Shown here one piece after another: positions 13,841 to 25,010 of a stretch of 64,000 nucleotides of DNA. A program made the translations under genes and the position numbers. Source of the DNA: Tillus elongatus (taxonomy: Eukaryota; Arthropoda; Insecta; Coleoptera; Cleridae); NCBI GenBank assembly GCA_964006375.1, contig OZ023267.1, positions 89,444,512 to 89,508,511 on the forward strand, written 5' to 3'. The notes under the pieces are model-generated. The model ran no database searches. It had not been told where the DNA came from and saw nothing but the letters and a program-made list of their open reading frames with translations. Every line of letters starts with the position of its first letter. Position 1 is the first letter of the stretch.

Positions 13841-14064
13841 ATGTCGTCTAATTTAAATGGTTTACCAGCAAGCGAAATACTTTTGTTGTACAGTGTGAGT
13901 TTTTTAGTGCAAACAGCAATATTTTAACGTCATAAATTTCAGAATTCAGTTTTACCAAGATGACATACCTCAAGGGCTTTCTGAATATTCCGAATTGATA
14001 TTTTTTGGCAATTTGTTTAATATATTTATTCATGTGTACACTACAACAAGTTAACTAATTTCAA

Positions 14065-14144
<80 letters not shown>

Positions 14145-14468
14145 CTCTCTGCAATTGTGCTTTTTTATTTAGACCCAGTTCCATTAACTGTGATCAGCTG
14201 TTTCTTTTGACTTGTTTTCTTAAAAATTGTTTGTATTTATTTTGGTTTTAGAAAGTCGTCAGCCGGTATCTCAAAATGTAGATCAATATACATTTCACGC
14301 GGATAACTCAAAAACTGATGGTAACTGATATTATATTGTTTTAAGTTATGTTTATGATTTATTCGATGGTTTGTTGTAGATGTTAAGCCTGACTTAGAAT
14401 GGATGTCAGCCAACGAACTACTTTGCCTTTTTGGAGAGGGATTTTTTAATATGCGCTCCTCTTTATAA
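13841..14468 (+). CDS. Unknown spliced gene of the palindrome, copy 2
   Basis: Same exon layout as at 12,616. The ATG is at 13,841, exon one ends at 13,894 before GTGAGT, a later exon starts at 14,252, a 59-bp GT-AG intron lies at 14,321-14,379 and TAA is at 14,466. Every splice signal seen in copy 1 is kept. Changes include a glutamine codon to arginine-type change early in the 14,252 exon and LSLFG becoming LCLFG. The long (CT)n tract lies between exons. The product is unknown. Confidence 0.4.
14068..14141. repeat. (CT)n microsatellite
   Basis: About 74 bp of CT repeats inside an apparent intron of the second gene copy. Confidence 0.95.
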
Positions 14469-15105
14469 CAAATATCTAGACTTATCACGTACCTTATTAT
14501 CTCTAAATGTCAAAGTGTAGAATTCAGTTTTACCGAGATGACATACCTCAAGGACTTTTTGAATATCCTGAATTGATATTTTTGGCAATTTGTTTATTGA
14601 ATAAATAGGATCCTGGACACTCCATTTAAATACATGTAAATTTTGTAGTCTAGTATGGACAGTCAAGTCTATCTCTGGACATTTAAGTCAACCCTGGACA
14701 TAATTATAACGGTGTTTAAATGCAAATAGATTGAATTATTTTTGGGGAGTCAGGTATGGGCAAGGTATTATTAATAATGAAAACAGTGGTAAAATATAAA
14801 AAATATAATATATTTATTCATGTGTACACTATAACAAGTTAACTAATTTTAAAATTGTCTCTCTCTGCAATTCTGCTTTTTATTTAGACCCAGTTCTATT
14901 AACTGTTTAATCAGCTGTTTCTTTCGAACTTGTTTTTATCTGTACGCCTTTCTGATTGCAATTTCTTTTTCTGTTTGGTAAAACAGTCTTCTCTTTTCAT
15001 TAGCTTCTTGTCTTCTACGAATACCCGAACCTAATCTGGTGCACTGACAAGTCTCTTTATTGTGCTATTCTTTTACTGATGCGTAACTGATACGTTTTCA
15101 ACTTT

Positions 15106-15466
15106 TTTCCTTTATCAGATTTGGTAAAAGCTAAATAGTTTTCTGATGCTGTTGAAGCAGGTGTACTTAAAAATTCACCTTTTACAGATTTTTAGCGTTG
15201 CCGGGGATATCTGGAAGCTATTTCGGATACAAAAGCTAATATCTCTATAATTTTGTTTGTAAATTTAAATGCTGGACCGTACTTGTAACCTTTATCTAGA
15301 AAATATGTTTTTCAGTTATAAAATATGTATCGCTTAAGTTTTCAAATATTGTGTAGAAGTTATGTGTTTGTGGGGTTTGTTCACTGATTTCATGAATGTT
15401 GTACCCTATCTAAGTTTCTGATTTTGTGTGTTTGTGTTAAGCGAAATAGAACAATCACAACAGTCA
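15106..15466 (-). repeat. Module A, left arm outer copy
   Basis: This ~360-bp module is present twice per arm in the same orientation (here and 18,880-19,195; mirrored at 19,204-19,500 and 22,890-23,250). Read on the minus strand it has coding-like blocks such as GYKYGPAFKFTNKIIEIL and ASRYPRQR, interrupted by stops. Outer copies keep an insertion absent from inner ones. The protein is not recognised. The direct repeats could be remnants of a tandem duplication or of pseudo-LTRs of the Penelope-like element between them. Confidence 0.6.
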
Positions 15467-15895
15467 TTTCGGTAGGCAAGTATTATATGGTACTAGTTCA
15501 ATCTGTGACAGTTAAATAATTTCTAGTTAAAAATTGTTCCTAGTTACTATGCCTTCGGTTTTTGGTCCTAACTAATACGTTGATATGTTACTTACCTTAA
15601 TGGTGAGTGTAGGAAAAATTATTAACATGCACAAAGGTTATAATTTTCGTTTAAATTTGTTTTAAAATTATGTTCAGCTTACATTTACGTTTTAATGTAA
15701 AATAAAACTTCAATAAAATTTAAAAAAATTGATTAATTTGGAAACGATATATTTATATATTTAGTGTAAAATTCTCACAGTATTAGCATTGGCTTTCCGA
15801 ATATCGTGAATTAGAGAAAACAGATTTTAAAATTATCTGAATAAACACACTATATGTGTTTATAATAATATAAAAGGCAATGTTGTTTATGTTGA

Positions 15896-16144
15896 AGGTG
15901 TTTTGATGAAGGTAAACTTAAAAGTAAAAATATTAGTTGCATTCAATGTAAGCCAGAATTTAGAGTTATTAAGTGTTTCATGCAAAGTCAGAGGCATAAA
16001 CTTAAACTAAAAAATTCACAATCAGTCAATTTTTATACTTTAAAGAAAATAATAACCAGATTTAACCTTAAATTTTTACAATTTACAAAGAGAAGGCGTT
16101 TTCGTGATTCACATGGCACAACTCCTTATTGGTTTAAGTTATAA
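15896..16144 (+). CDS. Unknown cysteine-rich ORF fragment (left arm)
   Basis: This 82-codon open frame without a clear start carries CFDEGKLKSKNISCIQC, so with the cysteines just upstream (CLC, then a TGA, then C) it forms a C-x2-C ... C-x2-C arrangement suggestive of a zinc-binding segment. The C-terminus is basic (FTKRRRFRDSHG) and ends PYWFKL. The TGA at 15,893-15,895 interrupts the cysteine pair, so this may be an exon fragment or a decayed gene. The mirrored copy at 22,205-22,470 carries a frameshift. Function unknown. Confidence 0.35.
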   Translation, partial: RCFDEGKLKSKNISCIQCKPEFRVIKCFMQSQRHKLKLKNSQSVNFYTLKKIITRFNLKFLQFTKRRRFRDSHGTTPYWFKL

Positions 16145-16284
16145 ATCATATGTATAATTACTTATTTATTATTAACTCTTTCATGTTCACTTTAGATCAC
16201 TGTATTGGGTCGCAATAGTAGTTATAGAAATTATTTTTAGCCTTCACATTTTAATTTTGTGTCTGTTTACCTAGCTACAAGAAG

Positions 16285-16557
16285 ATGGATATACAAGATT
16301 TTCTGGAAAAATATGACACTTTGTTGTTAGATTATCATCGCAATCAAATTTATGGACTTCAAAATGCGTTGGGAAATTTCGAAAATGAACCGATGAGAAT
16401 AACATGTCACGGAATGCATTATGAAAGTTGCGTCTGGTCCAAAGACGATGCCAAGGGCGGTCCAGATACTTGTGAATGCTTTCGTAAAAAATTACTTAGA
16501 TCCAAAATAGATAAAATAATTAACTTATATTTAAGAAAGAAGCTATTGTCATTGTAA
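16285..16557 (+). CDS. Unknown 90-residue protein of the palindrome (left arm)
   Basis: The ATG-initiated frame starts MDIQDFLEKYDTLLLDYH, has a middle part with five Cys/His candidates (ITCHGMHYESCVW and PDTCECF) and a lysine/leucine-rich, probably helical C-terminus ending RKKLLSL. A TTTACCTAG acceptor-like sequence stands just before the ATG. The mirror ORF at 21,792-22,064 is the same length with a single Arg/His difference. This is the best conserved pair of frames in the element and implies either recent arm homogenisation or constraint. I cannot assign a family. Confidence 0.5.
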   Translation: MDIQDFLEKYDTLLLDYHRNQIYGLQNALGNFENEPMRITCHGMHYESCVWSKDDAKGGPDTCECFRKKLLRSKIDKIINLYLRKKLLSL

Positions 16558-16571
16558 AAAAAGAATGTAAT

Positions 16572-16677
<106 letters not shown>

Positions 16678-16845
16678 TAAAAAACCAGTGATCAAGCGTA
16701 TTTATTTTTAGTCTTCACATTTAAATTTTGTGTATTAAGTACCTAATAGTAACGATTTAAATTTCGTTACTTGTTATTGTGTTCAACTGTAAATATTGTT
16801 TATACGTGATGTACCTTATTACAGTAATAAAGCTCATATATAGAT

Positions 16846-17097
16846 ATGCTCTTTATTTTAAACAACAAAAATTATAAAAACTCTCATCATTACTACATTT
16901 GTCAACGTTTTACTTATACACCTATTATAATACGGTGTCACCGTTTCGTGGAATCGTCGGACAGAAGAAAATTGAATTTATTTATGGATAAAAACCCGTT
17001 GCCACCCTACAGTGTTCTCATAAACAAAACAACTAAAGGACAAATGACGTTTCTAAAATGTCTCTGTGATGTATTTCTATATTTAGCGTCAAAGTAA
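16846..17097 (+). CDS. Unknown 83-residue ORF of the palindrome (left arm)
   Basis: The open frame begins MLFILNNKNYKNSHHYY and ends in a hydrophobic segment, CLCDVFLYLASK. The middle is basic with DRRKLNLFMDKNPLPPYSV. The mirrored copy at 21,252-21,504 has one extra A in an A-run and is frameshifted. No family is recognised, and a start this close to an AT-rich leader is not compelling. It may be an exon rather than a full gene. Confidence 0.35.
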   Translation: MLFILNNKNYKNSHHYYICQRFTYTPIIIRCHRFVESSDRRKLNLFMDKNPLPPYSVLINKTTKGQMTFLKCLCDVFLYLASK

Positions 17098-17850
17098 AAT
17101 CAACTTATAACAATAATAACCATTGCAATAATAATAATATAACTAACAATAACAGCAAAGGAAGTAGGCTCTCTATAACAAAAATATTGATGCAAATTAA
17201 CTTATTACATTATTGCAAATATTTTTAATATAGATAAGTGTTTTTCTGTTTGATACATTTAATTAGAAGCAAAAGTTTCCAAGAAAGAGGAATCAATCAA
17301 AAATTAGTTTGCTCATTTAAGGAAAGACATTTGTTTTCGTGTAAGTATGTGCTTTTTAATAAATAAAGCTTCAAAAAGTAGCCTTTGCGCTTGTCATTAC
17401 AAAAATCTAGTTACTCCATGTGGTTGTATTGAGTATCAGTGATATGTTTTGCAAAATGTAGCTTTGTCAGTGTGCTTATTTCTAAGTGCAGAATATTTGT
17501 ATCTGGTATTAAAACTTATATAAGCTTGGTAGATATGGACTGCGTTACAATGCTGATTTATAAATTCCAGCTATTGTCAACAAATATAATTTTTCTTTCT
17601 AGTTAAATAGGAAATCACGCGTCGCGTTCTAAGATTTAAAAGCTATTTTTTATTTGTACTGCTACTTAACATTTCATAAATCTTTTCTGAAATGTTTCCA
17701 AAGTAAGTTTTTGAACATATTTTTTATCTTTTTGTTTCTAATACAGATTTGGGTAAGTTAAATTTAGGGCTAATTTGTATTATTTTGTGTCTATTATCTT
17801 ATCGATTATTTTAACAGAGTGCACATTATTAAATGCTATTTACTTGATTC
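17098..17850. other. Palindrome interior without recognised gene
   Basis: AT-rich sequence mirrored at 20,515-21,250. No open frames or repeats shared with the rest of the window. Confidence 0.5.
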
Positions 17851-17854
17851 CTAA

Positions 17855-18420
17855 AATTTATTTTTGAGTCGTTTCAGGTATATAGGTATTGAAAATGCAT
17901 GATGCATCGTCTTTAAATGGTAGACTGACGCATCTTTTGTGATAAAAAAGAAAAAAAAGGTGACATGAATTGTATGTTATAGTTTTTCCCTGTATATTGA
18001 AAAGTCAAGTGAATTATTCTCTAACTTTTTAAAAGCTACACGTAAGAGATTTATAGTATCGTTAGCTTCTTTGTCTAAAGTACATTTTAATGTTTGCATG
18101 GGGTTATAAATAAACTTTAAAAATTCATTTAATTCTGTAAAGCTATCTTGAGAACATGCTAAAATGTAATCTACATATCTGTACCAAAAGATAATATGGT
18201 GAAACTTCTAATGTTGAAACTTGTTTTTTTAAGTTTTTAATGAATATGTTGACCAAGAAATGAGACAACGAACCACCCGTAAGAAGAAGGTCTTCATTTT
18301 GCGGAGAAAAATTTTCACTAAATTTAAAATAGCTTTGCTTTGTAAATTCGATAAACAGATTCACTATTTGGTTTTTTGTCACTACATTTACTTTTCGTCT
18401 CTAGTAAACGGTTTTTTAAT
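17855..18420 (-). pseudogene. Penelope-like reverse transcriptase, left arm, pseudogene
   Basis: Inverted copy of 19,970-20,512. The frame 18,143-18,382 holds QSYFKFSENF and GGSLSHFLVNIF, matching the conserved segment of Penelope-type RTs around the MGSPLSP motif. The following WYRYVD box is in another frame, and its catalytic pair reads YVDY (18,166-18,177) instead of YVDD. Substitutions such as NIFIKNLKK here versus NIFMKNLEK in the right arm show independent drift since the arms were copied. Confidence 0.7.
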
Positions 18421-18654
18421 GAGGGTAAGAATTGTCTAAAGGGTATTTTAGAATACATGCCACTAACATAAAACCAAACTAATTCACTGTTTGATGGAAT
18501 AGTTGTGTTATTTAAATTCTGTCATACTTCATGAGAAACCTAAGCTGAATATTTTGAAATGTAATTGTGTTCTTAAATAAGCGTAACCATTCTGCTGGCT
18601 ATATTATAATTTAACATGACTAACTGCTGTCTTATGGATTTGGTTTATGTATTT

Positions 18655-18858
18655 TTAAATATCCACACATATCTGGTGGTTACGGATTTTTATATAAAAG
18701 TTATTTAATTTCTTACACCCCACACATAGATGTATTTTTACCCGATTTTGTAGTTTTGTCTGGAAGGAATTTTTCGGGGTATCTCCTAATCTCTGTTCTT
18801 CCCTGCGATAATAAAATGATTTTTTTTTTATGTTGCATAAGGCCTTATTTTTAGCCAT
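18655..18858 (-). CDS. Unknown small ORF next to the Penelope-like RT (left arm)
   Basis: A 67-codon frame starting MAKNKALCNIKKKSFYYR, very basic, with HLCVGCKKLNNFYIK and ending NHQICVDI. In the right arm (19,505-19,708) one indel in the A-run after the start shifts the frame, while the rest stays the same. It lies upstream of the RT in the RT's reading direction, so it could be the decayed N-terminal part of the Penelope-like ORF. No homology is recognised. Confidence 0.35.
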   Translation of the reverse strand: MAKNKALCNIKKKSFYYRREEQRLGDTPKNSFQTKLQNRVKIHLCVGCKKLNNFYIKIRNHQICVDI

Positions 18859-18879
18859 GGTTGTGTTTGCTTTTTCTTT

Positions 18880-19195
18880 ATCAGATTTGGTAAAAGCTAA
18901 ATAGTTTTAGGATGTTGTTGAAGCAAGTGTACTTAAAAATCCACCTTTTTCAGGTTTTCGCGTTGCCGGGGATATCTGGAAGCTAATATCTCTGTAATTT
19001 TCTTTGTAAATTTAAATGCTGGACCGTATTTGTAACCTTTATATAGATTTTTTTTCAGTTATAAAATGTGTATCGCTTAAGTTTTCAAATGTTGTGTTTC
19101 CGGTGTAGCTGTTGACTGACTTCACGAATGTTGTGCCCGTTCTAGGTTTCTCTTTTTGTTTGTTTGTGATAAGCGAAATAGAACTTTAAAAAATG
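18880..19195 (-). repeat. Module A, left arm inner copy
   Basis: Diverged direct copy of 15,106-15,466. It ends in AAGCGAAATAGAAC like the outer copy, which shows that the module extends through the left edge of the central spacer. Confidence 0.6.
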
Positions 19196-19203
19196 CTTAA
19201 CTC
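19158..19203. other. Spacer at the palindrome centre
   Basis: About 46 bp not mirrored. The left arm ends in TTTCTCTTTTTG and the right arm starts in an A-run plus GAGAAACC. The spacer is part of module A on the left side, so the inversion joint lies inside a module A copy. Confidence 0.7.
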
Positions 19204-19500
19204 AAAAAAAAAGAGAAACCTAGAATGGGCACAACATTCGTGAAGTCAGTCAACAGCTACACCGGAAACACAACATTTGAAAACTTAAGCGATACACATT
19301 TTATAACTGAAAAAAAATCTATATAAAGGTTACAAATACGGTCCAGCATTTACATTTACAAAGAAAATTACAGAGATATTAGCTTCCAGATATCCCCGGC
19401 AACGCGAAAACCTGAAAAAGGTGGATTTTTAAGTACACTTGCTTCAACAACGTCTAAAACTATTTAGCTTTTATCAAATCTGATAAAGAAAAAGCAAACA
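19204..19500 (+). repeat. Module A, right arm inner copy
   Basis: It contains a short ATG frame (MGTTFVKSVNSYTGNTTFE) and then GYKYGPAFTFTKKITEI and ASRYPRQREN in another frame, separated by stops and frameshifts. It lacks the short segment present in the outer copies between the last two blocks. Confidence 0.55.
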
Positions 19501-19504
19501 CAAC

Positions 19505-19708
19505 CATGGCTAAAAATAAGGCCTTATGCAACATAAAAATAAATCATTTTATTATCGCAGGGAAGAACAGAGATTAGGAGATACCCCGAAAAATTCCTTC
19601 CAGACAAAACTACAAAATCGGGTAAAAATACATCTATGTGTGGGGTGTAAGAAATTAAATAACTTTTATATAAAAATCCGTAACCACCAGATATGTGTGG
19701 ATATTTAA
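19505..19708 (+). pseudogene. Frameshifted small ORF next to the RT (right arm)
   Basis: Mirror of 18,655-18,858. The ATG at 19,505 is kept, but the A-run after it differs in length, so only the part from about 19,526 stays in the conserved frame (SFYYRREEQRLGDTP onwards). Confidence 0.5.
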
Positions 19709-19969
19709 AAATACATAAACCAAATCCATAAGACAGCAGTTAGTCATGTTAAATTATAATATAGCCAGCAGAATGGTTACGCTTATATAAGAACACAATT
19801 ACATTTCAAAATATTCAGCTTAGGTTTCTCATGAAGTATGACAGAATTTAAATAACACAACTATTCCATCAAACAGTGAATTAGTTTGGTTTTATGTTAG
19901 TGGCATGTATTCTAAAATACCCTTTAGACAATTCTTACCCTCATTAAAAAACCGTTTACTAGAGACGAA

Positions 19970-20512
19970 AAGTAAATGTAGTGACAAAAAACCAAATAAT
20001 GAATCTGTTTATCGAATTTACAAAGCAAAGCTATTTTAAATTGAGTGAAAATTTTTCCCCGCAAAATGAAGACCTTCTTCTTACGGGTGGTTCGTTGTCT
20101 CATTTCTTGGTCAACATATTCATGAAAAACTTAGAAAAACAAGTTTCAACATTAGAAGTTTCACCATATTATCTTTTGGTACAGATATGTAGATTACATT
20201 TTAGCATGTTCTCAAGATAGTTTTACAGAATTAAATGAATTTTTAAAGTTTATTTATAACCCTATGCAAACATTAAAATGTACTTTAGACAAAGAAGCTA
20301 ACGATACTATAAATCTCTTACGTGTAGCTTTTAAAAAGTTAGAGAATAATTCACTTGACTTTTCAATATACAGGGAAAAACTATACCATACAATTCATGT
20401 CACACTTTTTTTCTTTTTTTTTACAAAAGATGCGTCAGTCTACCATTTAAAGACGATGCATCATGCATTTTCAATACCTATATACCTGAAACGACTCAAA
20501 AATAAATTTTAG
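19970..20512 (+). pseudogene. Penelope-like reverse transcriptase, right arm, pseudogene
   Basis: Two frames together cover an RT of the Penelope type. The first (to about 20,170) has SYFKLSENF and GGSLSHFLVNIFMKNLE. The second has WYRYVDYILACSQDSF at about 20,180-20,225, then TLKCTLDKEANDTINLL and LDFSIYREK, which match the conserved end of the palm/thumb region in Penelope RTs. The catalytic box at 20,186-20,197 is YVDY, so one of the paired aspartates is lost, and the MGSPLS-type motif is also altered (GGSLSH). No GIY-YIG nuclease is seen downstream. Because YVDY occurs in both arms, the RT was dead before the arms were copied. Confidence 0.75.
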
Positions 20513-20514
20513 GA

Positions 20515-21250
20515 ATCAAGTAAATAGCATTTAATAATGTGCACTCTGTTAAAATAATCGATAAGATAATAGACACAAAATAATACAAATTAGCCCTAAA
20601 TTTAACTTACCCAAATCTGTATTAGAAACAAAAAGATAAAAAATATGTTCAAAAACTTACTTTGGAAACATTTCAGAAAAGATTTATGAAATGTTAAGTA
20701 GCAGTACAAATAAAAAATAGCTTTTAAATCTTAGAACGCGACGCGTGATTTCCTATTTAACTAGAAAGAAAAATTATATTTGTTGACATAAATCAGCATT
20801 GTAACGCAGTCCATATCTACCAAGCTTATATAAGTTTTAATACCAGATACAAACATTCTGCACTTAGAAATAAGCACACTGACAAAGCTACATTTTGCAA
20901 AACATATCACTGATACTCAATACAACCACATGGAGTAACTAGATTTTTGTAATGACAAGCGCAAAGACTACTTTTTTAAGCTTTATTTATTAAAAAGCAC
21001 ATACTTACACGAAAACAAATGTCTTTCCTTAAATGAGCAAACTAATTTTTGATTGATTCCTCTTTCTTGGAAACTTTTGCTTCTAATTAAATGTATCAAA
21101 CAGAAAAACACTTATCTATATTAAAAATATTTGCAATAATGTAATAAGTTAATTTGCATCAATATTTTTGTTATAGAGAGCCTACTTCCTTTGCTGTTAT
21201 TGTTAGTTATATTATTATTATTGCAATGGTTATTATTGTTATAAGTTGAT
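20515..21250. other. Palindrome interior without recognised gene (right arm)
   Basis: Mirror of 17,098-17,850. Nothing recognised. Confidence 0.5.
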
Positions 21251-21251
21251 T

Positions 21252-21504
21252 TTACTTTGACGCTAAATATAGAAATACATCACAGAGACATTTTAGAAAC
21301 GTCATTTGTCCTTTAGTTGTTTTGTTTATGAGAACACTGTAGGGTGGCAACGGGTTTTTATCCATAAATAAATTTAATTTTCTTCTGTCCGACGATTCCA
21401 CGAAACGGTGACACCGTATTATAATAGGTGTATAAGTAAAACGTTGACAAATGTAGTAATGATAAGAGTTTTTTATAATTTTTGTTGTTTAAAATAAAGA
21501 GCAT
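21252..21504 (-). pseudogene. Frameshifted copy of the 83-residue ORF
   Basis: Mirror of 16,846-17,097. It is one base longer because of an extra A in the run after the tyrosine-lysine codons, which breaks the frame early. The downstream DNA is otherwise nearly identical. Confidence 0.6.
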
Positions 21505-21671
21505 ATCTATATATGAGCTTTATTACTGTAATAAGGTACATCACGTATAAACAATATTTACAGTTGAACACAATAACAAGTAACGAAATTTAAATCGTTA
21601 CTATTAGGTACTTAATACACAAAATTTAAATGTGAAGACTAAAAATAAATACGCTTGATCACTGGTTTTTT

Positions 21672-21779
<108 letters not shown>

Positions 21780-21791
21780 TACATTCTTTTT

Positions 21792-22064
21792 TTACAATGA
21801 CAATAGCTTCTTTCTTAAATATAAGTTAATTATTTTATCTATTTTGGATCTAAGTAATTTTTTATGAAAGCATTCACAAGTATCTGGACCGCCCTTGGCA
21901 TCGTCTTTGGACCAGACGCAACTTTCATAATGCATTCCGTGACATGTTATTCTCATCGGTTCATTTTCGAAATTTCCCAACGCATTTTGAAGTCCATAAA
22001 TTTGATTGCGATGATAATCTAACAACAAAGTGTCATATTTTTCCAGAAAATCTTGTATATCCAT
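21792..22064 (-). CDS. Unknown 90-residue protein of the palindrome (right arm)
   Basis: Mirror of 16,285-16,557 and identical in length, with one residue different (ECFHKK for ECFRKK). It keeps the start, the Cys/His positions and the stop. Among the arm frames it is the only single-exon one intact on both sides, which makes it the most credible small protein here. Function and family are unknown. Confidence 0.5.
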   Translation of the reverse strand: MDIQDFLEKYDTLLLDYHRNQIYGLQNALGNFENEPMRITCHGMHYESCVWSKDDAKGGPDTCECFHKKLLRSKIDKIINLYLRKKLLSL

Positions 22065-22204
22065 CTTCTTGTAGCTAGGTAAACAGACACAAAATTAAAA
22101 TGTGAAGGCTAAAAATAATTTCTATAACTACTATTGCGACCCAATACAGTGATCTAAAGTGAACATGAAAGAGTTAATGATAAATAAGTAATTATACATA
22201 TGAT

Positions 22205-22470
22205 TTATAACTTAAACCAATAAGGAGTTGTGCCATGTGAATCACGAAAACGCCTTCTCTTTGTAAATTGTAAAAATTTAAGGTTAAATCTGGTTATTAT
22301 TTTCTGTAAAGTATAAAAATTGACTGATTGTAAATTTTTTAGTTTAAGTTTATACCTCTGACTGCATGAAACACTTAATAACTCTAAATTCTGGCTTACA
22401 TTGAATGCAACTAATATTTTTACTTTTAAGTTTACCTTCATCAAAACACCTTCAACATAAACAACATTGC
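22205..22470 (-). pseudogene. Cysteine-rich ORF fragment, right arm
   Basis: Mirror of 15,896-16,144. A small indel near the SCSQRY segment (SQSQRH side in the left arm) shifts the frame, so the cysteine-rich half and the basic half are read in different frames here. Confidence 0.4.
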
Positions 22471-22889
22471 CTTTTATATTATTATAAACACATATAGTGT
22501 GTTTATTCAGATAATTTTAAAATCTGTTTTCTCTAATTCACGATATTCGGAAAGCCAATGCTAATACTGTGAGAATTTTACACTAAATATATAAATATAT
22601 CGTTTCCAAATTAATCAATTTTTTTTAAATTTTATTGAAGTTTTATTTTACATTAAAACGTAAATGTAAGCTGAACATAATTTTAAAACAAATTTTAAAC
22701 GAAAATTATAACCTTTGTGCATGTTAATAATTTTTCCTACACTCACCATTAAGGTAAGTAACATATCAACGTATTAGTTAGGACCAAAAACCGAAGGCAT
22801 AGTAACTAGGAACAATTTTTAACTAGAAATTATTTCACTGTCACAGATTGAACTAGTACCATATAATACTTGCCTACCGAAATGACTGT

Positions 22890-23250
22890 TGTGATTGTTC
22901 TATTTCGCTTAACACAAACACACAAAATCAGAAACTTAGATAGGGTACAACATTCATGAAATCAGTGAACAAACCCCACAAACACATAACTTCTACACAA
23001 TATTTGAAAACTTAAGCGATACATATTTTATAACTGAAAAACATATTTTCTAGATAAAGGTTACAAGTACGGTCCAGCATTTAAATTTACAAACAAAATT
23101 ATAGAGATATTAGCTTTTGTATCCGAAATAGCTTCCAGATATCCCCGGCAACGCTAAAAATCTGTAAAAGGTGAATTTTAAAGTACACCTGCTTCAACAG
23201 CATCAGAAAACTATTTAGCTTTTACCAAATCTGATAAAGGAAAAAAGTTG
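22890..23250 (+). repeat. Module A, right arm outer copy
   Basis: Mirror of 15,106-15,466. The plus strand reads GYKYGPAFKFTNKIIEILAF then ASRYPRQR and a stop. It is preceded by a TTTTCTAG acceptor-like sequence at about 23,055, so this module too may have been an exon. Confidence 0.55.
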
Positions 23251-23881
23251 AAAACGTATCAGTTACGCATCAGTAAAAGAATAGCACAATAAAGTGACTT
23301 GTCAGTGCACCAGAGTAGGTTCGGGTATTCGTAGAAGACAAGAAGCTAATGAAAAGAGAAGACTGTTTTACCAAACAGAAAAAGAAATTGCAATCAGAAA
23401 GGCGTACAGATAAAAACAAGTTCGAAAGAAACAGCTGATTAAACAGTTAATAGAACTGGGTCTAAATAAAAAAGCAGAATTGCAGAGAGAGACAATTTTA
23501 AAATTAGTTAACTTGTTATAGTGCACACATGAATAAATATATTATATTTTTTATATTTTACCACTGTTTTCATTATTAATAATACCTTGCCCATACCTGA
23601 CTCCCCGAAAATAATTCAATCTATTTGCATTTAAACACCGTTATAATTATGTCCAGGGTTGACTTAAATGTCCAGAGATAGACTTGACTGTCCATACTAG
23701 ACTACAAAATTTACATGTATTTAAATGGAGTGTCCAGGATCCTATTTATTTAATAAACAAATTGCCAAAAATATCAATTCAGGATATTCAGAAAGTCCTT
23801 GAGGTATGTCATCTCGGTAAAACTGAATTCTACACTTTGACATTTAGAGATAATAAGGTATGTGATAAGTCTAGATATTTG

Positions 23882-24453
23882 TTATAAAGAGGAGCGCGTA
23901 TTAAAAAATCCCTCTCCAAAAAGGCTAAGTAGTTCGTTGGCTGACATCCATTCTAAGTCAGGCTTAACATCTACAACAAACCATCGAATAAATCATAAAC
24001 ATAACTTAAAACAATATAATATCAGTTACCATCAGTTTTTGAGTTATCCGCGTGAAATGTATATTGATCTACATTTTGAGATACTGGCTGACGACTTTCT
24101 AAAACCAAAATAAATACAATCAATTTTTAAGAAAACAAGTCAAAAGAAACAGCTGATCACAGTTAATGGAACTGGGTCTAAATAAAAAAGCATAATTGCA
24201 GAGAGACGGAAAGAGAGAGAGAGAGAATTTTGAAATTAGTTAACTTGTTGTAGTGTACACATGAATAAATATATTAAACAAATTGCCAAAAAATATCAAT
24301 TCGGAATATTCAGAAAGCCCTTGAGGTATGTCATCTTGGTAAAACTGAATTCTGAAATTTATGACGTTAAAATATTGCTGTTTGCACTAAAAAACTCACA
24401 CTGTACAACGAAAGTATTTCGCTTGCTGGTAAACCATTTAAATTAGACGACAT
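23882..24453 (-). CDS. Unknown spliced gene of the palindrome, copy 3 (right arm)
   Basis: Mirror of the gene at 12,616-13,187, starting at 24,453 and ending at the stop complement at 23,882-23,884. The donor, acceptor and 59-bp intron sequences are the same as in the left arm, and the coding changes are few. It is the only copy in this arm, so the duplication in the left arm happened after the arms separated or was lost here. Confidence 0.4.
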
Positions 24454-25010
24454 AGTTATCTATAAACATAATTAATGATATTGATTATTGATTTATACAA
24501 AGCTAGATATTCAATTTGTTTAACTCAGCTGACTTGTTAATAGACAAATTAAAGCACATAAAATTTAAAAAAATTGCTGGCCATTCTTCACGGCACAATT
24601 GTCGAAAAATTCCATAGTTATAAAAACTGTATTATATCTTAACCGATATGTCCAAAACTTCTTTCTATTTCATAAAATGACACGATTTTAATTAAATTGC
24701 GTTATATATTACTTGCTGCCTTAACAAGGAATAAAAACGAGATTTTTGGGGGATTCGAATTTCGTATACGTATATGCATATTCAGATACATTTATATCTC
24801 GTTACCAATGCTGCCACCTGACAATTAACATAATGGTAATTAAAAAATTTCCAAAACAAATTTTAAAGAGATATTACAACAATTAGAAACTAATTAATGA
24901 CGTCATAGATGATTAAAATTATCCAAGGTTAATGACCTTCACATAGTCGTTAAAGAGTAATTAATGGGTTTTTAATTATCCAAGATGGCGGAAAGTGTCG
25001 CCCTTCTACT

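Larger units (their letters stand above)
13784..15040 (+). repeat. Tandem duplication in left arm, unit 2
   Basis: Second copy of 12,558-13,783, with a few substitutions and a strongly expanded (CT)n tract at 14,068-14,141 where unit 1 has about 16 bp. Confidence 0.85.
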
